Source: Chitinophaga pinensis
GTDB lineage: Bacteria; Bacteroidota; Bacteroidia; UKL13-3
NCBI GenBank assembly: GCA_945860865.1
Contig: CAMARW010000007.1
Span: forward strand, 1-64,000
DNA: 64,000 nucleotides
Direction of reading: 5' to 3'
Shown here: one piece after another, positions 30,253 to 41,700 of the stretch
Numbering within the stretch: the stretch's first letter is position 1
How the letters are laid out: every line of letters begins with the position of its first letter
Notes under the pieces: model-generated
Databases searched by the model: none
Told to the model about the DNA's origin: nothing
The model's input: the letters and a program-made list of their open reading frames with translations, nothing else
Position numbers and translations under genes: made by a program

Positions 30253-31550
30253 TAGTTTTTACGAAATAACCATTTAAACAATTCTTGGTAAGTTGGTTTT
30301 TTACCATAGGTTAAAATGCCAATACGGTAGATACGCGCAGCAAACCAAGTTGTGGCTAGAAAGCCTGCTACCAAGCAGGCCATGGATCCAATTATTTCAC
30401 TGGTTGGCACTCCAAATGGCAAGCGAATCATCATAATTACTGGCGAGCTAAACGGAATCATAGAAAGCCACACAGCCAGTTCACTATTGGGTGCATTGAT
30501 GATAGATTGCGAAATAGCAATGGAAAAAATAAGTGGCATGGTAATAGGTAGCATAAATTGTTGAGTATCTGTTTCATTATCTACAGCTGAACCAACAGCG
30601 GCAAATAAAGCGCCGTAGAATAAATAGCCACCAATAAAATAGAATACAAATAAGCCCAAAATAAGGGGGATATTAATTTGAGAAAATCCAGATAGCAAAT
30701 CTGTTAATCCTTCTTGTTTACTTAATTCTTTGCTCCCTGTGGCCAATGCGCTAGGGTCTATGTTTGCTAATTGTAATACCAAACTAGAAACGGGTCCGCT
30801 GAGCATTGTTACAAGTAAAACCCAGATAAAGAACTGCGTAAATCCAACCATGGCAATACCCATAATTTTGCCAAGCATCAATTGAAACGGTTTTACAGAT
30901 GATATGATAACCTCCACAATGCGGTTGGTTTTTTCTTCAATAACACCCTTCATAACTTGCACACCGTATAAGAAAATAAAGAAATAAATGAGTAAAGCAC
31001 CAATAAAACTGATGATAGTTGTGGAGCCGGAATCGCTTTTTTCTGTACCCGTTTGGGTAATTTTTTGAGTATTTATTTTCACTGAAATAGCATTTAACTC
31101 TTTTAGTATTCCTGCATCTATTCCTTTAGCTCCCAGGTGTTGGTCTTTGAGTACTTTTTCTAATTCACCTTCAATAGCGGCTAGCATGCTTAAGCCAGGT
31201 TGCTCGTGGCTAAAGAGTTCATATTGAAGGTCTAAATCTATTATGTTAATGTTTAATATGCCGTAATAAAGACCAGAATCTAATAGAATTTTAGCTGAAT
31301 TAAGCTCCATTTTATCATACCTAAACAAAATGTTTTTGCTGGCATCTAGTTTATTTTCAAATAAGCCACTTTGGTCGTTTATAAGTATTATTTTTTGTTC
31401 TTCGGCAAGGTCTTTTTTAAAGGAAAAATAAAATATAAACCCGTAAAAAACTACGATGAGTAGGGGCGAAAGGAGCGTCATGAGTAAAAACGATTTTTTC
31501 ATAACCCGCGTTAGGTATTCGCGTTTGCAGATTAACCAAATTTTATGCAT
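30252..31550 (-). CDS. ABC transporter permease (NatB/ABC-2 family)
   Basis: N-terminal KREYLTRVMKKSFLLMTLLSP; GVIEEKTNRIVEVIISSVKPFQLMLGKIMGI. Confidence 0.88.
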   Translation of the reverse strand: MHKIWLICKREYLTRVMKKSFLLMTLLSPLLIVVFYGFIFYFSFKKDLAEEQKIILINDQSGLFENKLDASKNILFRYDKMELNSAKILLDSGLYYGILNINIIDLDLQYELFSHEQPGLSMLAAIEGELEKVLKDQHLGAKGIDAGILKELNAISVKINTQKITQTGTEKSDSGSTTIISFIGALLIYFFIFLYGVQVMKGVIEEKTNRIVEVIISSVKPFQLMLGKIMGIAMVGFTQFFIWVLLVTMLSGPVSSLVLQLANIDPSALATGSKELSKQEGLTDLLSGFSQINIPLILGLFVFYFIGGYLFYGALFAAVGSAVDNETDTQQFMLPITMPLIFSIAISQSIINAPNSELAVWLSMIPFSSPVIMMIRLPFGVPTSEIIGSMACLVAGFLATTWFAARIYRIGILTYGKKPTYQELFKWLFRKN

Positions 31551-31554
31551 GACC

Positions 31555-32469
31555 TTAATTATTAATATTTCTTTGTTGAACGGCGCTTATAAATATGTCT
31601 TCCATGCTAGGTAACTTCTCCTGAAAAGAAACAATTTCTATAGGTTCTTGCAATAGATTTTGCAAGAATTGGTTGGGTGTAATACCTGCAGATAAGTTTA
31701 GTAATTGGGTAACTACACCATGTTTTTCATGGGTGTTAACTACTTCCATGTATAACTGATTACCCAATGAGTTTCCAGTATATTTTACTTCGAATTGATT
31801 TTTCTTAAAGGTATTTTTTAGCTCTTTTACTGGTCCGTCTAATACTTTTTCAGACTGATGAATGAGGGCAATGTGATCGCAAAGGAGCTCTACTGAATCC
31901 ATCCTATGTGTAGAAAATAGGATACTGGCACCATTTTCTTTTAGGAGTAAAATTTCATCCACTAAAAGTTGTGCATTGATGGGGTCGAATCCAGAGAAAG
32001 GTTCATCTAAAATGATTAATTTAGGTTGGTGAACAACAGTGGCAATAAATTGAATTTTTTGCTGCATGCCTTTCGAAAGCTCCTCTACTTTTTTGTTGAG
32101 CCAAGATTTTATTTCAAATTTGTCTACCCAATATTTAAGTTTTTCCTTAGCATCCTTATTAGATAATCCTTTGAGTTCGGCAAAATAGAGCAGTTGATCT
32201 TTTACCGACATTTTTTTATATAGGCCGCGTTCCTCTGGCAGGTAACCCATTTGGTAAATGTGTTTAGGGTTTAATGGTTCGCCATTAAATAAGATAGTTC
32301 CAGAGTCTGCCTCGGTAATCTGGGTAAGAATTCTTATTAAACTTGTTTTTCCTGCCCCGTTTGGGCCTAATAATCCAAAGATAGAACCGGCCTGAACAGT
32401 TAAACTGATATCAGATAAAGCTTTGTGTTTTTGATAGCTCTTATTGAGTTGGTCAATTTGAATAATCAT
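31555..32469 (-). CDS. ABC transporter ATP-binding protein (NatA-like)
   Basis: Walker A GLLGPNGAGKTSL, signature-like LSKGMQQKIQF, Walker B LIILDEPFSGFDP. Confidence 0.93.
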   Translation of the reverse strand: MIIQIDQLNKSYQKHKALSDISLTVQAGSIFGLLGPNGAGKTSLIRILTQITEADSGTILFNGEPLNPKHIYQMGYLPEERGLYKKMSVKDQLLYFAELKGLSNKDAKEKLKYWVDKFEIKSWLNKKVEELSKGMQQKIQFIATVVHQPKLIILDEPFSGFDPINAQLLVDEILLLKENGASILFSTHRMDSVELLCDHIALIHQSEKVLDGPVKELKNTFKKNQFEVKYTGNSLGNQLYMEVVNTHEKHGVVTQLLNLSAGITPNQFLQNLLQEPIEIVSFQEKLPSMEDIFISAVQQRNINN

Positions 32470-32639
32470 GTTCCAATAATACCATTATTTTGTTTCAATT
32501 GATGTAAGTTTCTTCTTTTATGCTTCAGTATAATCTATCAGAAAGTTGATTCCTGTTTAATTTTTAATCCAAATAAAATATTTTTTTATACTTTTAAAAG
32601 CTATTTTGATATTAATAATTCATTGCTTAATTATTTTGT

Positions 32640-32647
32640 TAATTTTG
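32640..32647 (+). promoter_or_regulatory. Candidate -7 element TAATTTTG for the 32684 gene
   Basis: TAnnTTTG match in a very AT-rich intergenic region; TTG at 32623 is a possible -33. Confidence 0.3.
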
Positions 32648-32683
32648 TTTTTTTATAGTTTTTGTAATTAAAAAAGTCCAAAT

Positions 32684-33475
32684 ATGAGCTTGTTAAAGGT
32701 ATTGTTTAGTTGTCTATTCTTGTTGTTTGGTTTGTGTGTGGAAGCATTCGAGCCCCTAAATACCCCTAAACTTAATATGTCTTCAAATATTGCCAATAAA
32801 AGTAAGTCGGCAAATAGGGAAGACTTTAGATTTGGTTTTGGCGTGGGTTATGGGTTATTCGTTACTAATCAAATGGATAATAAAATCACAACAAATTATG
32901 GTGATTTTAAAGAGCTTATTCCAACTTATTTTGCTGCAGCTTATAAGCAAGTAAATAACAATTTAGAAGTAGGTTTGCAGGCTCGATTTGGAAGTATGCT
33001 TACGCTAAAATCGGAAAATACGCAAGGCACGAGTTGTGATTTTAACGAAGTACAAGCAGCTGTTGTGTATAGTTTCATCAAAGATATTGCAATGGAGGGT
33101 AAACCATTTACAATTAATGGTATTTTTGGCCTTGGAATCACTAATTTTAGGTCTAAATATTTTAACGTAAATCCAATTACTGAAAAAGAAAGTATTGTAT
33201 CTCAAGTTGGATATGGTGGTGTTCCTTCTCTATTAAATCAACCAGGTAGGCAAACAGCTATTATTGGTAACACAGGAGTAGCAATAGGTTATCGGTTTTC
33301 AAGAAGTTTATCTATGTATTGGGAAAATACATTTAATGTGAGCACCTCTAATAAGATGACGGGAAATTTAGCCAAAAAGTCTTACATACCTACAGATGGA
33401 TATTTCTTCTCATCTGTGGGATTATATTTACGTTTTAATGAGGGGCGAGGACAATTATCTTGCCCAAAGTTCTAA
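32684..33475 (+). CDS. Predicted outer-membrane beta-barrel-like protein
   Basis: Signal peptide, alternating hydrophobic strands, C-terminal [11 protein letters not shown]. Confidence 0.55.
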   Translation: MSLLKVLFSCLFLLFGLCVEAFEPLNTPKLNMSSNIANKSKSANREDFRFGFGVGYGLFVTNQMDNKITTNYGDFKELIPTYFAAAYKQVNNNLEVGLQARFGSMLTLKSENTQGTSCDFNEVQAAVVYSFIKDIAMEGKPFTINGIFGLGITNFRSKYFNVNPITEKESIVSQVGYGGVPSLLNQPGRQTAIIGNTGVAIGYRFSRSLSMYWENTFNVSTSNKMTGNLAKKSYIPTDGYFFSSVGLYLRFNEGRGQLSCPKF

Positions 33476-34623
33476 TTAAAAAATTCTTTCATTCGATCAA
33501 AAAATCCGCTATCTGATTTATCAGGCTTAGGAATAAAATTTTCTGAAAGACGCAGTTTCTCGAGCATTGTTTTTTCCTCTGCACTCATCTTTTTGGGTGT
33601 CCAAACATTAACTTGAACTAGCTGATCTCCATTATATCCAGAATTTACCTCTGGCAAACCTTTTCCCCTTAAACGCAAAATTTTACCTGCTTGCGTACCT
33701 GCATCAATTTTAAGTTTAACTTTTCCACTTACAGTAGGGATTTCTACCTGAGTACCCAAAGCGGCATCTGCAAAGTTTAGGTATAAATCATAGATTATGT
33801 TATTACCGTCTCTCTTTAAATCGGGGTCTTCTATTTCTTCAATTAATATAATTAAATCGCCAGGAATACCACCTCTTTCAGGGGCGTTTCCTTTACCGCT
33901 CATTGATAATTGCATGCCATCTGCCACGCCTGCTGGAATATTTACTGTTATTACTTCTTCGCCTTCAGATCTTCCTGTTCCTTTGCAAGATCCACAGCTA
34001 CTGGTTACCACAGTTCCTTCGCCATTACAAGATGGGCAAGTAGCAGTTGTAGCCATTTGTCCAAGGAAAGTTTGCGTTACTTTTCTAACCTGGCCTGATC
34101 CGCCGCAAGAACCGCAATTTTTAAACGAAGATTTATCTTTAGCACCATTTCCATTACAAGTTTTACAAGCAACTTGTTTATTTACTTTGAGTTTTTTTTC
34201 TACCCCGGTAGCAATTTCTTGCAAGGTTAATTTAACTTTTATCCTTAGGTTCGAACCTACTCTTTGTCTTTTACCACCTCTGCGTTGGCCGCCTCCACCA
34301 AAGAAAGATTCAAAAGGATGTCCATCGCCAAATACATCGCCAAACTGACTAAATATATCATCCATATTCATTCCACCACCGCTGTAGCCGCCACCGCCGC
34401 CCATAGCTTGATGTCCGAAACGATCATATTTGGCCTTTTTATCTGCATCACTAAGCACTTCGTAGGCTTCTGCAGCTTCTTTAAATTTATCTTCTGCTTC
34501 TTTATTGCCCGGGTTTTTATCGGGGTGAAACTTGATAGCCATCTGCCTGTAGGCTTTTTTTATCTCGTCGGCAGCAGCACTCTTGCTAACACCCAATATT
34601 TCGTAATAATCTCTTTTTGCCAT
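33472..34623 (-). CDS. dnaJ: Chaperone protein DnaJ
   Basis: J domain with HPD, G/F region, CxxCxGxG zinc repeats. Confidence 0.97.
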   Translation of the reverse strand: MAKRDYYEILGVSKSAAADEIKKAYRQMAIKFHPDKNPGNKEAEDKFKEAAEAYEVLSDADKKAKYDRFGHQAMGGGGGYSGGGMNMDDIFSQFGDVFGDGHPFESFFGGGGQRRGGKRQRVGSNLRIKVKLTLQEIATGVEKKLKVNKQVACKTCNGNGAKDKSSFKNCGSCGGSGQVRKVTQTFLGQMATTATCPSCNGEGTVVTSSCGSCKGTGRSEGEEVITVNIPAGVADGMQLSMSGKGNAPERGGIPGDLIILIEEIEDPDLKRDGNNIIYDLYLNFADAALGTQVEIPTVSGKVKLKIDAGTQAGKILRLRGKGLPEVNSGYNGDQLVQVNVWTPKKMSAEEKTMLEKLRLSENFIPKPDKSDSGFFDRMKEFFN

Positions 34624-34625
34624 TT

Positions 34626-35210
34626 TTATTCGCCTATAACAACTTTTGCAAACCTAATTACTTTATCGTGTAATGAATATCCTTTTTCTAATACAGCAAC
34701 AATTTTATCTTTTTGATCTGGTGATGGAGCAGGAATTTTAGTGATTGCCTCATGAAAATCGGCATCGAATGCTAATCCCATTGCTTCCATTTCTTTTAAA
34801 CCTTTTTGGGTGAGTGTATTTTTTAGCTTATTGTAAATAAGTAAAATTCCTTCTTTTATTTTAGTTGTATTTTCTCCATCAGGCATAGCATCCATGGCTC
34901 TTTCAAAATCATCCAAAATGGGCAACATAGCTAAAACTGTTTCTTGGTTGGCTGTTTTAAATAAATCTGATCGCTCTTTTGTGGTTCTGCGTTTGTAATT
35001 ATCAAACTCAGAGTATAACCTTAAATATTTATCTTGAACGGTTGCCAATTCTGCTTTTATATTATCCTCTTCGCTGACATTTTCGCTGGGATTGACAGTA
35101 TTTTCCTGATTTGTTATTTCATCAACAATGTTTTTCAATTCGTCTTGAATGGATGTTGCATCTGCTTTAAACTGCAATTCTTCCTGATTTATTTCCTGCT
35201 CGTTATGCAT
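34626..35210 (-). CDS. grpE: Nucleotide exchange factor GrpE
   Basis: [20 protein letters not shown]-terminal [12 protein letters not shown]. Confidence 0.95.
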   Translation of the reverse strand: MHNEQEINQEELQFKADATSIQDELKNIVDEITNQENTVNPSENVSEEDNIKAELATVQDKYLRLYSEFDNYKRRTTKERSDLFKTANQETVLAMLPILDDFERAMDAMPDGENTTKIKEGILLIYNKLKNTLTQKGLKEMEAMGLAFDADFHEAITKIPAPSPDQKDKIVAVLEKGYSLHDKVIRFAKVVIGE

Positions 35211-35261
35211 ATAATATTGTTTTCCTTCCTTTAAGTCAAATCTTTTGCCAGCTGCCTTATC

Positions 35262-35277
35262 TGTGACAATGTGACAT
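35262..35277 (-). promoter_or_regulatory. Candidate regulatory element upstream of grpE-dnaJ (ATGTCACATTGTCACA)
   Basis: Tandem TGTCACA-type repeat 52-67 nt upstream of the grpE start. Confidence 0.4.
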
Positions 35278-35780
35278 TATAAACTACGGAGGATTTCTTC
35301 TAATTGTTCTTTTTTAAGGTTTACACCCATGATTATTCCATTTTGGTTTAGCAAATAATTAGCTGGAATTTGGGATATTTTTGATTGAATTATCAAAGGT
35401 GATTTCCATCCTTTAAAATCGCAGAATTTGCTCTTCCAGGGTAGATTATCTTTTTGCCAAGCGAGGTCTAGTATTTCTGGATTATCATCTAAAGCGATGC
35501 TAATGATATTAAATTTACGGCCTAATTTAAATCTTCTTTCCTTGTACCTGCCAAATAAATCGATAAACGATATTTGCAACTTTCTGCTTTCCTCGTTCCA
35601 GCTAGCCCAATAATGAACTAGCACATAAGATCCTTTTAAATCGCTTAGTTGATAATCTCTAGCAAATTGACCATCGTATGCAAAGTTGGGTAGGGTATCA
35701 CCAATTTTCCATTGGGCAGTTTGCCCAATACATAAAAATTGGGTCAAACAGAAGCCAAAAACTAGCCCTAATTTTCTCAT
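35277..35780 (-). CDS. TlpA-like thioredoxin-fold protein lacking the CxxC pair
   Basis: Signal peptide, GDTLPNFAYDGQFARDYQLSDLKGSYVLVHYWASWNEESRK: WASWNEES at the usual WxxWCxxC position. Confidence 0.75.
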   Translation of the reverse strand: MRKLGLVFGFCLTQFLCIGQTAQWKIGDTLPNFAYDGQFARDYQLSDLKGSYVLVHYWASWNEESRKLQISFIDLFGRYKERRFKLGRKFNIISIALDDNPEILDLAWQKDNLPWKSKFCDFKGWKSPLIIQSKISQIPANYLLNQNGIIMGVNLKKEQLEEILRSL

Positions 35781-37084
35781 GTTATGCGGGTAATATCTGC
35801 ACCAATGGCTTGCAAACGTTTGTCTATAAACTGGTACCCACGGTCTATTTGTTCTATGTTATTAATAGTGCTAGTTCCTTGTGCGGCCAATGCGGCAATT
35901 AGCATAGAAACACCGGCTCTAATATCGGGTGAAGACATTGTAATGCCTCTTAACTTGGTTTCTCGGTTTGAGCCAATTACAACTGCTCTATGTGGATCGC
36001 ACAATATGATTTTAGCTCCCATATCAATGAGATTATCTACAAAGAATAACCTGCTTTCAAACATCCATTGGTGAATTAAAACACTGCCTTTTGCTTGGGT
36101 TGCTGTTACCAATGCAATAGATATTAAATCTGGCGTAAAGGCAGGCCAAATACCGTCTTTAATGGTTAAGATTGAACCATCAATTAGGGTGTCAATTTTA
36201 TACGAATCTTGGTTAGGAATATGGATATCATCCCCAATTATTTCCATTTGAATTCCCATGCGCTGAAACATTTTTGGGATTAGGCCCAAGCTAGGGATCG
36301 CACAATTTTTGATGGTAATATCTGAATTTGTTACGGCGGCTAAACCAATAAAACTTCCAATTTCTATCATATCGGGCAGCATTCTATGTTTGCAACCACC
36401 CATAGAATTTACCCCATCAATATGCAATAGGTTTGAACCAATGCCTGTAATTTTAGCTCCCATGCTATTAAGCATTTTGCAAAGTTGTTGTATGTAGGGC
36501 TCGCTGGCTGCGTTATAAATGCTTGTTTTTCCTTTGGCCAAACAAGCAGCCATTAAAATGTTTGCTGTTCCGGTTACAGAAGCTTCATCAAGCAACATGT
36601 ATGCTCCCGTTAAAGATTTACCATTTATTTTGTAGAAACGTTCCTGTTTCATGTGTTCAAAAGTGGCCCCCAAACTTTCGAAACCACGTAGGTGCGTGTC
36701 TACTGGTCGGCGACCAATTTTATCTCCGCCTGGTTCTGGGATGTAAGCAACACCAAAGCGCGCTAAGAGCGGACCAATAATCATGATTGAGCCACGTAAG
36801 CTAGAGCCTTTTACTTTAAATTCATCGCTGAGTAAATAATCTAAGTTTACATTTTGGGCTTTGAAGGTATAGGTATCTGCATTTATTTTTTTTACCTCAA
36901 CGCCCAAATCACCCAATAATTCTATTAGCTTAATCACATCTCTTATATCTGGAATATTAGAGATTTCTACTTCTTCTGGCGTTAATAATACGGCAGATAA
37001 AATTTGTAATGCTTCGTTTTTTGCTCCCTGCGGAATCAATTCTCCTTTGAGTTGTTTGCCGCCGTTTATTTTAAAAGTGCTCAT
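35777..37084 (-). CDS. murA: UDP-N-acetylglucosamine 1-carboxyvinyltransferase
   Basis: FKINGGKQLKGELIPQGAKNEALQILSA, RGSIMIIGPLLARFG. Start 37084 preferred over ORF start 37177. Confidence 0.95.
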   Translation of the reverse strand: MSTFKINGGKQLKGELIPQGAKNEALQILSAVLLTPEEVEISNIPDIRDVIKLIELLGDLGVEVKKINADTYTFKAQNVNLDYLLSDEFKVKGSSLRGSIMIIGPLLARFGVAYIPEPGGDKIGRRPVDTHLRGFESLGATFEHMKQERFYKINGKSLTGAYMLLDEASVTGTANILMAACLAKGKTSIYNAASEPYIQQLCKMLNSMGAKITGIGSNLLHIDGVNSMGGCKHRMLPDMIEIGSFIGLAAVTNSDITIKNCAIPSLGLIPKMFQRMGIQMEIIGDDIHIPNQDSYKIDTLIDGSILTIKDGIWPAFTPDLISIALVTATQAKGSVLIHQWMFESRLFFVDNLIDMGAKIILCDPHRAVVIGSNRETKLRGITMSSPDIRAGVSMLIAALAAQGTSTINNIEQIDRGYQFIDKRLQAIGADITRIT

Positions 37085-37094
37085 GATTTTTTGT

Positions 37095-38783
37095 TTAAAA
37101 AGTAAAGGTAAATCCGCCCAAAAAGTTAATGCCATAAACAGGGTAATTGGCAAAACGTTGGTACCTGCCGTTGGCAATATTATTAATTTGAATAAAAGCC
37201 GAGAAATTTTTACTGTATCTGTAATCTATTCCAAAGTTTAAATCTACAAAGGGATCTAGTTTTTGAGAGATAATTTTTTTAGATAAATCTGCATTTTCAG
37301 TAACAATAGCACCGCTGCGTTCTCCCCAATAAAAGAGGTCTAATTTAACTAAGAATTTGTCGCCAATATTGTAGCCCATGTTTAATTTGCTTTCTAAAAG
37401 AGGCAATGAGAAAGCTTTGGCAAGCGTAGTAGTGGCATAAGAATGAAATTGGGTGTGGAAGCCCAATCTAAACTTATCTCCAACATGGTGTTGTATGCCC
37501 GCAGCAAGCGAGGTTCTTTTTACATTTCCATTATCATACAAAACCATTTGCGCAGCATTACTGTCTATTGTGGCAAAGGTTACCAGGTTTTCTATAGAAG
37601 TGGAAGAACTACTTAAGTAAAAACTTGTTTGCGGACTAATTTCTCCTTTTACACCGCCATATATTTCTATTTTGTGAATGGTGTTTCTCAGGGCTAAATC
37701 GGTTACAAAGGGATTGAGGGTATTAATTGTTCTGAACGTGTTTGGATTTAAACCACCTGTTAAACCAGCAAAAACAATTAATTTTTTGGGTATTATGGTA
37801 TATCCTCCCTCTGCCTTTGGAAAGAAGTGAAATTTGCCTCCGGCAGAATCGCTGCTTATGGTTGAGATAAAGCCACCTTGCAGGTAAAAATCTGTTCCAA
37901 TCATAAAAAGCTGCGGGTTTAAATCAAAGAATATCCGTTGGTAATTGAGCGAATTGCCATTACCTAAATACAGATTGTTATTGTTTAAACGAAAAGTGGT
38001 ATTGAGTTCAAAAGGAATATTTGCATTGAGCTGTGCAATGCGAGCTTTGGCTTGAAAATCATTTTCTTTAAATGCATTTTCTCGACTAAAATGGTAATAA
38101 TTGGCTTCTATTTTATACACTAGATCTTTGCTGTCTTTGGCATGGTTTTGAAAATTTGTTTTGCCATCAATTAAGTTATAAGCTAGTTTTGGATCAGCCG
38201 AAAGTTTAGTTACATCGTTGGGAGAACCATATAAATTTACTGCGTTTCTGTGGTAATACCAATCTGTTCCCAAAGTGCCTTTTGCAGTAAATTTATTAGC
38301 GTACCCGTAAAGCGTGTTATTAGAAAAATTATTGTAGTTTTGATCTCCATTACCTGATAAGTGCTTAAAGAAAAAACCTGCTTGATAATCTTTATTTCTT
38401 ACTGTGTTTACGTAAATTTCGCCTACAGGCATAAAGTAGTTTCCAAAACCTGCTCTAATATAATTACCCTTTAATTTAGGTAACAACATGGTGCCTAAGC
38501 TTAGTGGTTTAATGGTATAAAGGGTTGGGTTTGCCGTAAAAGTTCGGGTAGGTATGCTGTAGGTAAATTCTGGTTTAACAAAAGAAGGGGTTTCTGGATT
38601 AGGATTAACTGGTATTTTGATGGCTTCAGACAAAACGGGTTTAAAGTTTTTGATTACATCAATTTGATTATCTTTTATCAGGCTGTCATTTGATTGGGCT
38701 GCAATTTTATTGATTCCCAATAAAACCATGCTGCACCATAAAAAGAAGTGTAGGGTGAATTTATTCATGGTATTATTTTTCAT
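37095..38783 (-). CDS. Predicted outer-membrane beta-barrel protein (TonB-receptor-like)
   Basis: Signal peptide, beta-rich, C-terminal NFLGGFTFTF. Confidence 0.65.
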   Translation of the reverse strand: MKNNTMNKFTLHFFLWCSMVLLGINKIAAQSNDSLIKDNQIDVIKNFKPVLSEAIKIPVNPNPETPSFVKPEFTYSIPTRTFTANPTLYTIKPLSLGTMLLPKLKGNYIRAGFGNYFMPVGEIYVNTVRNKDYQAGFFFKHLSGNGDQNYNNFSNNTLYGYANKFTAKGTLGTDWYYHRNAVNLYGSPNDVTKLSADPKLAYNLIDGKTNFQNHAKDSKDLVYKIEANYYHFSRENAFKENDFQAKARIAQLNANIPFELNTTFRLNNNNLYLGNGNSLNYQRIFFDLNPQLFMIGTDFYLQGGFISTISSDSAGGKFHFFPKAEGGYTIIPKKLIVFAGLTGGLNPNTFRTINTLNPFVTDLALRNTIHKIEIYGGVKGEISPQTSFYLSSSSTSIENLVTFATIDSNAAQMVLYDNGNVKRTSLAAGIQHHVGDKFRLGFHTQFHSYATTTLAKAFSLPLLESKLNMGYNIGDKFLVKLDLFYWGERSGAIVTENADLSKKIISQKLDPFVDLNFGIDYRYSKNFSAFIQINNIANGRYQRFANYPVYGINFLGGFTFTF

Positions 38784-41700
38784 TTTGTTTAATCCTTTGT
38801 TCTATCATTTTTTGCGTAGCGTCTTTTTGTTCTTTTTCTAGGCTTTCTATTTCGGTTAATTTGGACTTACACTGGTCTAATATTTCTTTGCCATCATAGT
38901 TTTCTATTAAGCTTTGCAGGGTAGCCTTGGCCTGAAAATAGTCTTTTTGTTGCAGGTAAGTATCAGCCAATAATAAAAAGCCTTTGGCCACCCAAAACTC
39001 AAATGCACTAAATTTATCATTGAGTTCAAAAATGGTTTTTTGTGAGGCTTTGTAGTCTTTCTTTTGGAACTGAACCAAGGCTACGTGGTATTTGGCTTCT
39101 GCGCCTAGTAGTCCTTTATTCTCTTTTAAAACTGTTTGGTAAGAAATAAGCGCAGAGTCGTAGTTTTGGTTTAGAATATAGTATCTGCCAATAAATGCAT
39201 TGGCTTCAATAACACCTTCTTTTTGGGCAATGGCCGAACCTAAATACCTAAAGCTAGCTTGTGCGGCAGAGTCTATTCTACCCAAAAAGGAACAAGTACG
39301 CATTTGGCCTAACAAGGCTAATTGCAAGTTTTCTCTAGTGCTGGCTATTCGCTCTAAGGCTGCAAAGTAATCAAATGCTTTTTCGTAGTTTTTGCGTAGG
39401 TTAAGTAATACAGCACTCTGGCGTGTGCATCTTTCTGAGTATTCATTGCGCAGGGCATTGGCAACATATTCGTAATGTACCAAAGCATCATCATATTTTT
39501 TTTGTTTGTAATCAGATTCTGCTTTAAAATAGTTTGCTTTTAAAATAAAATAACCACCTGGGAAACGCTGTATGTAATTGCCAAAAACTTTAGACGACTT
39601 TTCATAATTTTCTTTTTGGTATAAAATAAAGGCAGATTCATAGCTTAAAGAATCTTGCACAGAAGCAGAAATAACTACATTGGGCAAAACCTTTATAAAG
39701 TTTAAATATTCTTCACCTTTTCCTTGGTTTACAAATATTGTTTGAACCATAGGCAAGGCTTCTTTAGCCTCTTCACTACTTGGGTAATTAGTTATTAATT
39801 TCTTTACTTCATCTAAAGCTTCTTCATCGCGTTTTAGGTTAAACAAGGCGAGTGCTTTGTTTAAAATGGCTTGTCTTAAAAAGACGGAGCGCGGGTATTT
39901 TGCAATTAAATTCTGGAAAGCAGATGCGGCTAAATCATACGATTCATTTTTTAAATAATTATCTGCAATTTCGTATACGGCATCATCAATATAGGTTGAG
40001 CCCGAATAGTTTTTTTCTAAAATACGCAGGGCGTTAATCTTTTCTTCGTTCTTATTTAATAAACCTAAAATGAGGGCCTTTTGAAACAAGGCATAATCGG
40101 CTCCTTTTAAGTCTTTGTTTATCATAAGATCATAGTAGACTAGTGAATTTGTATAGCTTTTATCTGCAAAATAACAATCAGCAATGCGCAAAACGGCATC
40201 GGTGTATACTTCTATATTTTGGATTGGGTTATCTTTCTTTTCGTAATTTACAAAGGCCTCAATAGCCTTGCTGTAATTGGCTTGTTTTAGATAATTGTAT
40301 CCAAGGTTGTAAAAAGAATGGTTATAAAAGCGTGTGTTTTTAACTTCTTTTACTTCCTGAAATTTCAATAAATACGAAATAGATTCTTTATAAAATTGTT
40401 CTTTGTAAGCCAATTCAGATAGCCAAAAATTGGCTAGTCCGGCAATTTTAGCATCATATGAAACATCTGCTGCCTTTATAAAAAGCTCTCCTGCATCTGC
40501 ATAATTATTATTCAGGTATAACTCTTCTGCACGGTAATAAATTACGCGCTGTAAGTTTTTTAAATCGGCAGTATTAGGTTTTTTAATGGCGCTTAGAATG
40601 CGAATAGCCTCGCGGTAATTTTTGCCGTTTAGTAATATACTTCCTAAATTACTGCGGGCTTCTTCTGTAAAAACACCTTCATTGTACCTATCTATTAATT
40701 TTAAGTAACGAGTAATAGCCTGTGCTTGTAAGTTTAACTCATCGGCTAACTTGGCCGAAAAAAACAGAGATGCTTCTGCTAAATGGCTGTTGCTATCTGC
40801 CTGATAACAATTTTCAAACGCAGCCCTAGCAGCGGTTTTATTACCTAATTTTAGGTAACAATTAGCTAAGTTGTATTGTACAAATTTGATTAGCGTATCA
40901 TTCTTATTATCTACTTTTAAAAATTGCTGAATAGCTTTTTCATAGGCTTTGGTTTGGGCATAAGATTCTGCCAACATAAAATAATCATTGTCACCAGGCA
41001 CTACAGGGGCAGCTTTCATAAACTTTTCTAAATGCGGAATGGCTGCTGCATAATTTTTTAATTGATAATGTGATTGACCAATTAAGCCGGCCACATCGTT
41101 AGCAATTTCTGGTTTACTTAAGGTATCACAAAACTGAATAACTTCTGCATATTGTTTCCTTGCAAAATAAACCTGAGCCACGTAAACTGCAGAAAGCGGA
41201 CCAAAAGTTTTGTGGTATTTAATTCTGTTAAAATGGGTTAGAGCCTCTTCATAATCGTTGTTTTTGTAGCACACATAGCCATAATAATAGTTAGCTGCAT
41301 CATAGTATTTGCTGCTTTCATCTTTAATGGGCTTTAATGCTTTTTTTGCGTCTTCAAAACGATCCACTTTAAACAGCGCATAGCCGTATATGAAGTAATA
41401 TTCTTTTAAATCTACATTACTTAAATAGTTGGTTTGAACCAAATCTAAAGAGCTAATAGCAAGTGGATTGTTTTTGTTTCTGTAATGAAATTTGCCAATT
41501 TGGTAGATGGCCAACTTACCTTTTGGATTAGTCGGGAATTTCCTAGCAATTTGTGTTAACCTCGGCAAGGCGTCATTATTAAATAACTCCATGGCACAAA
41601 CGGCTGCAAAGTATTCTGCATTAATTTTATTGATGGGGTCTACTCCAATATTGGCATACCAATCAAAATGGGTTTGTGCTGCCGCAAATTTTTCCTTATC

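Noticed and set aside
34248-34257. GGTTCGAACC as a possible tRNA T-arm
   Set aside because: It resembles GGTTCGAATCC, but there is no acceptor stem, anticodon arm or CCA context; it lies inside dnaJ.
33797-34348. 183-aa plus-strand ORF opposite dnaJ
   Set aside because: Antisense shadow of the Gly-rich and Cys-repeat regions of dnaJ.
37085-37177. N-terminal extension of murA overlapping the beta-barrel gene
   Set aside because: MSTFKINGGKQLKGELIPQGAKNEA is the standard MurA-like start; the extension is read from the other gene's C-terminus.
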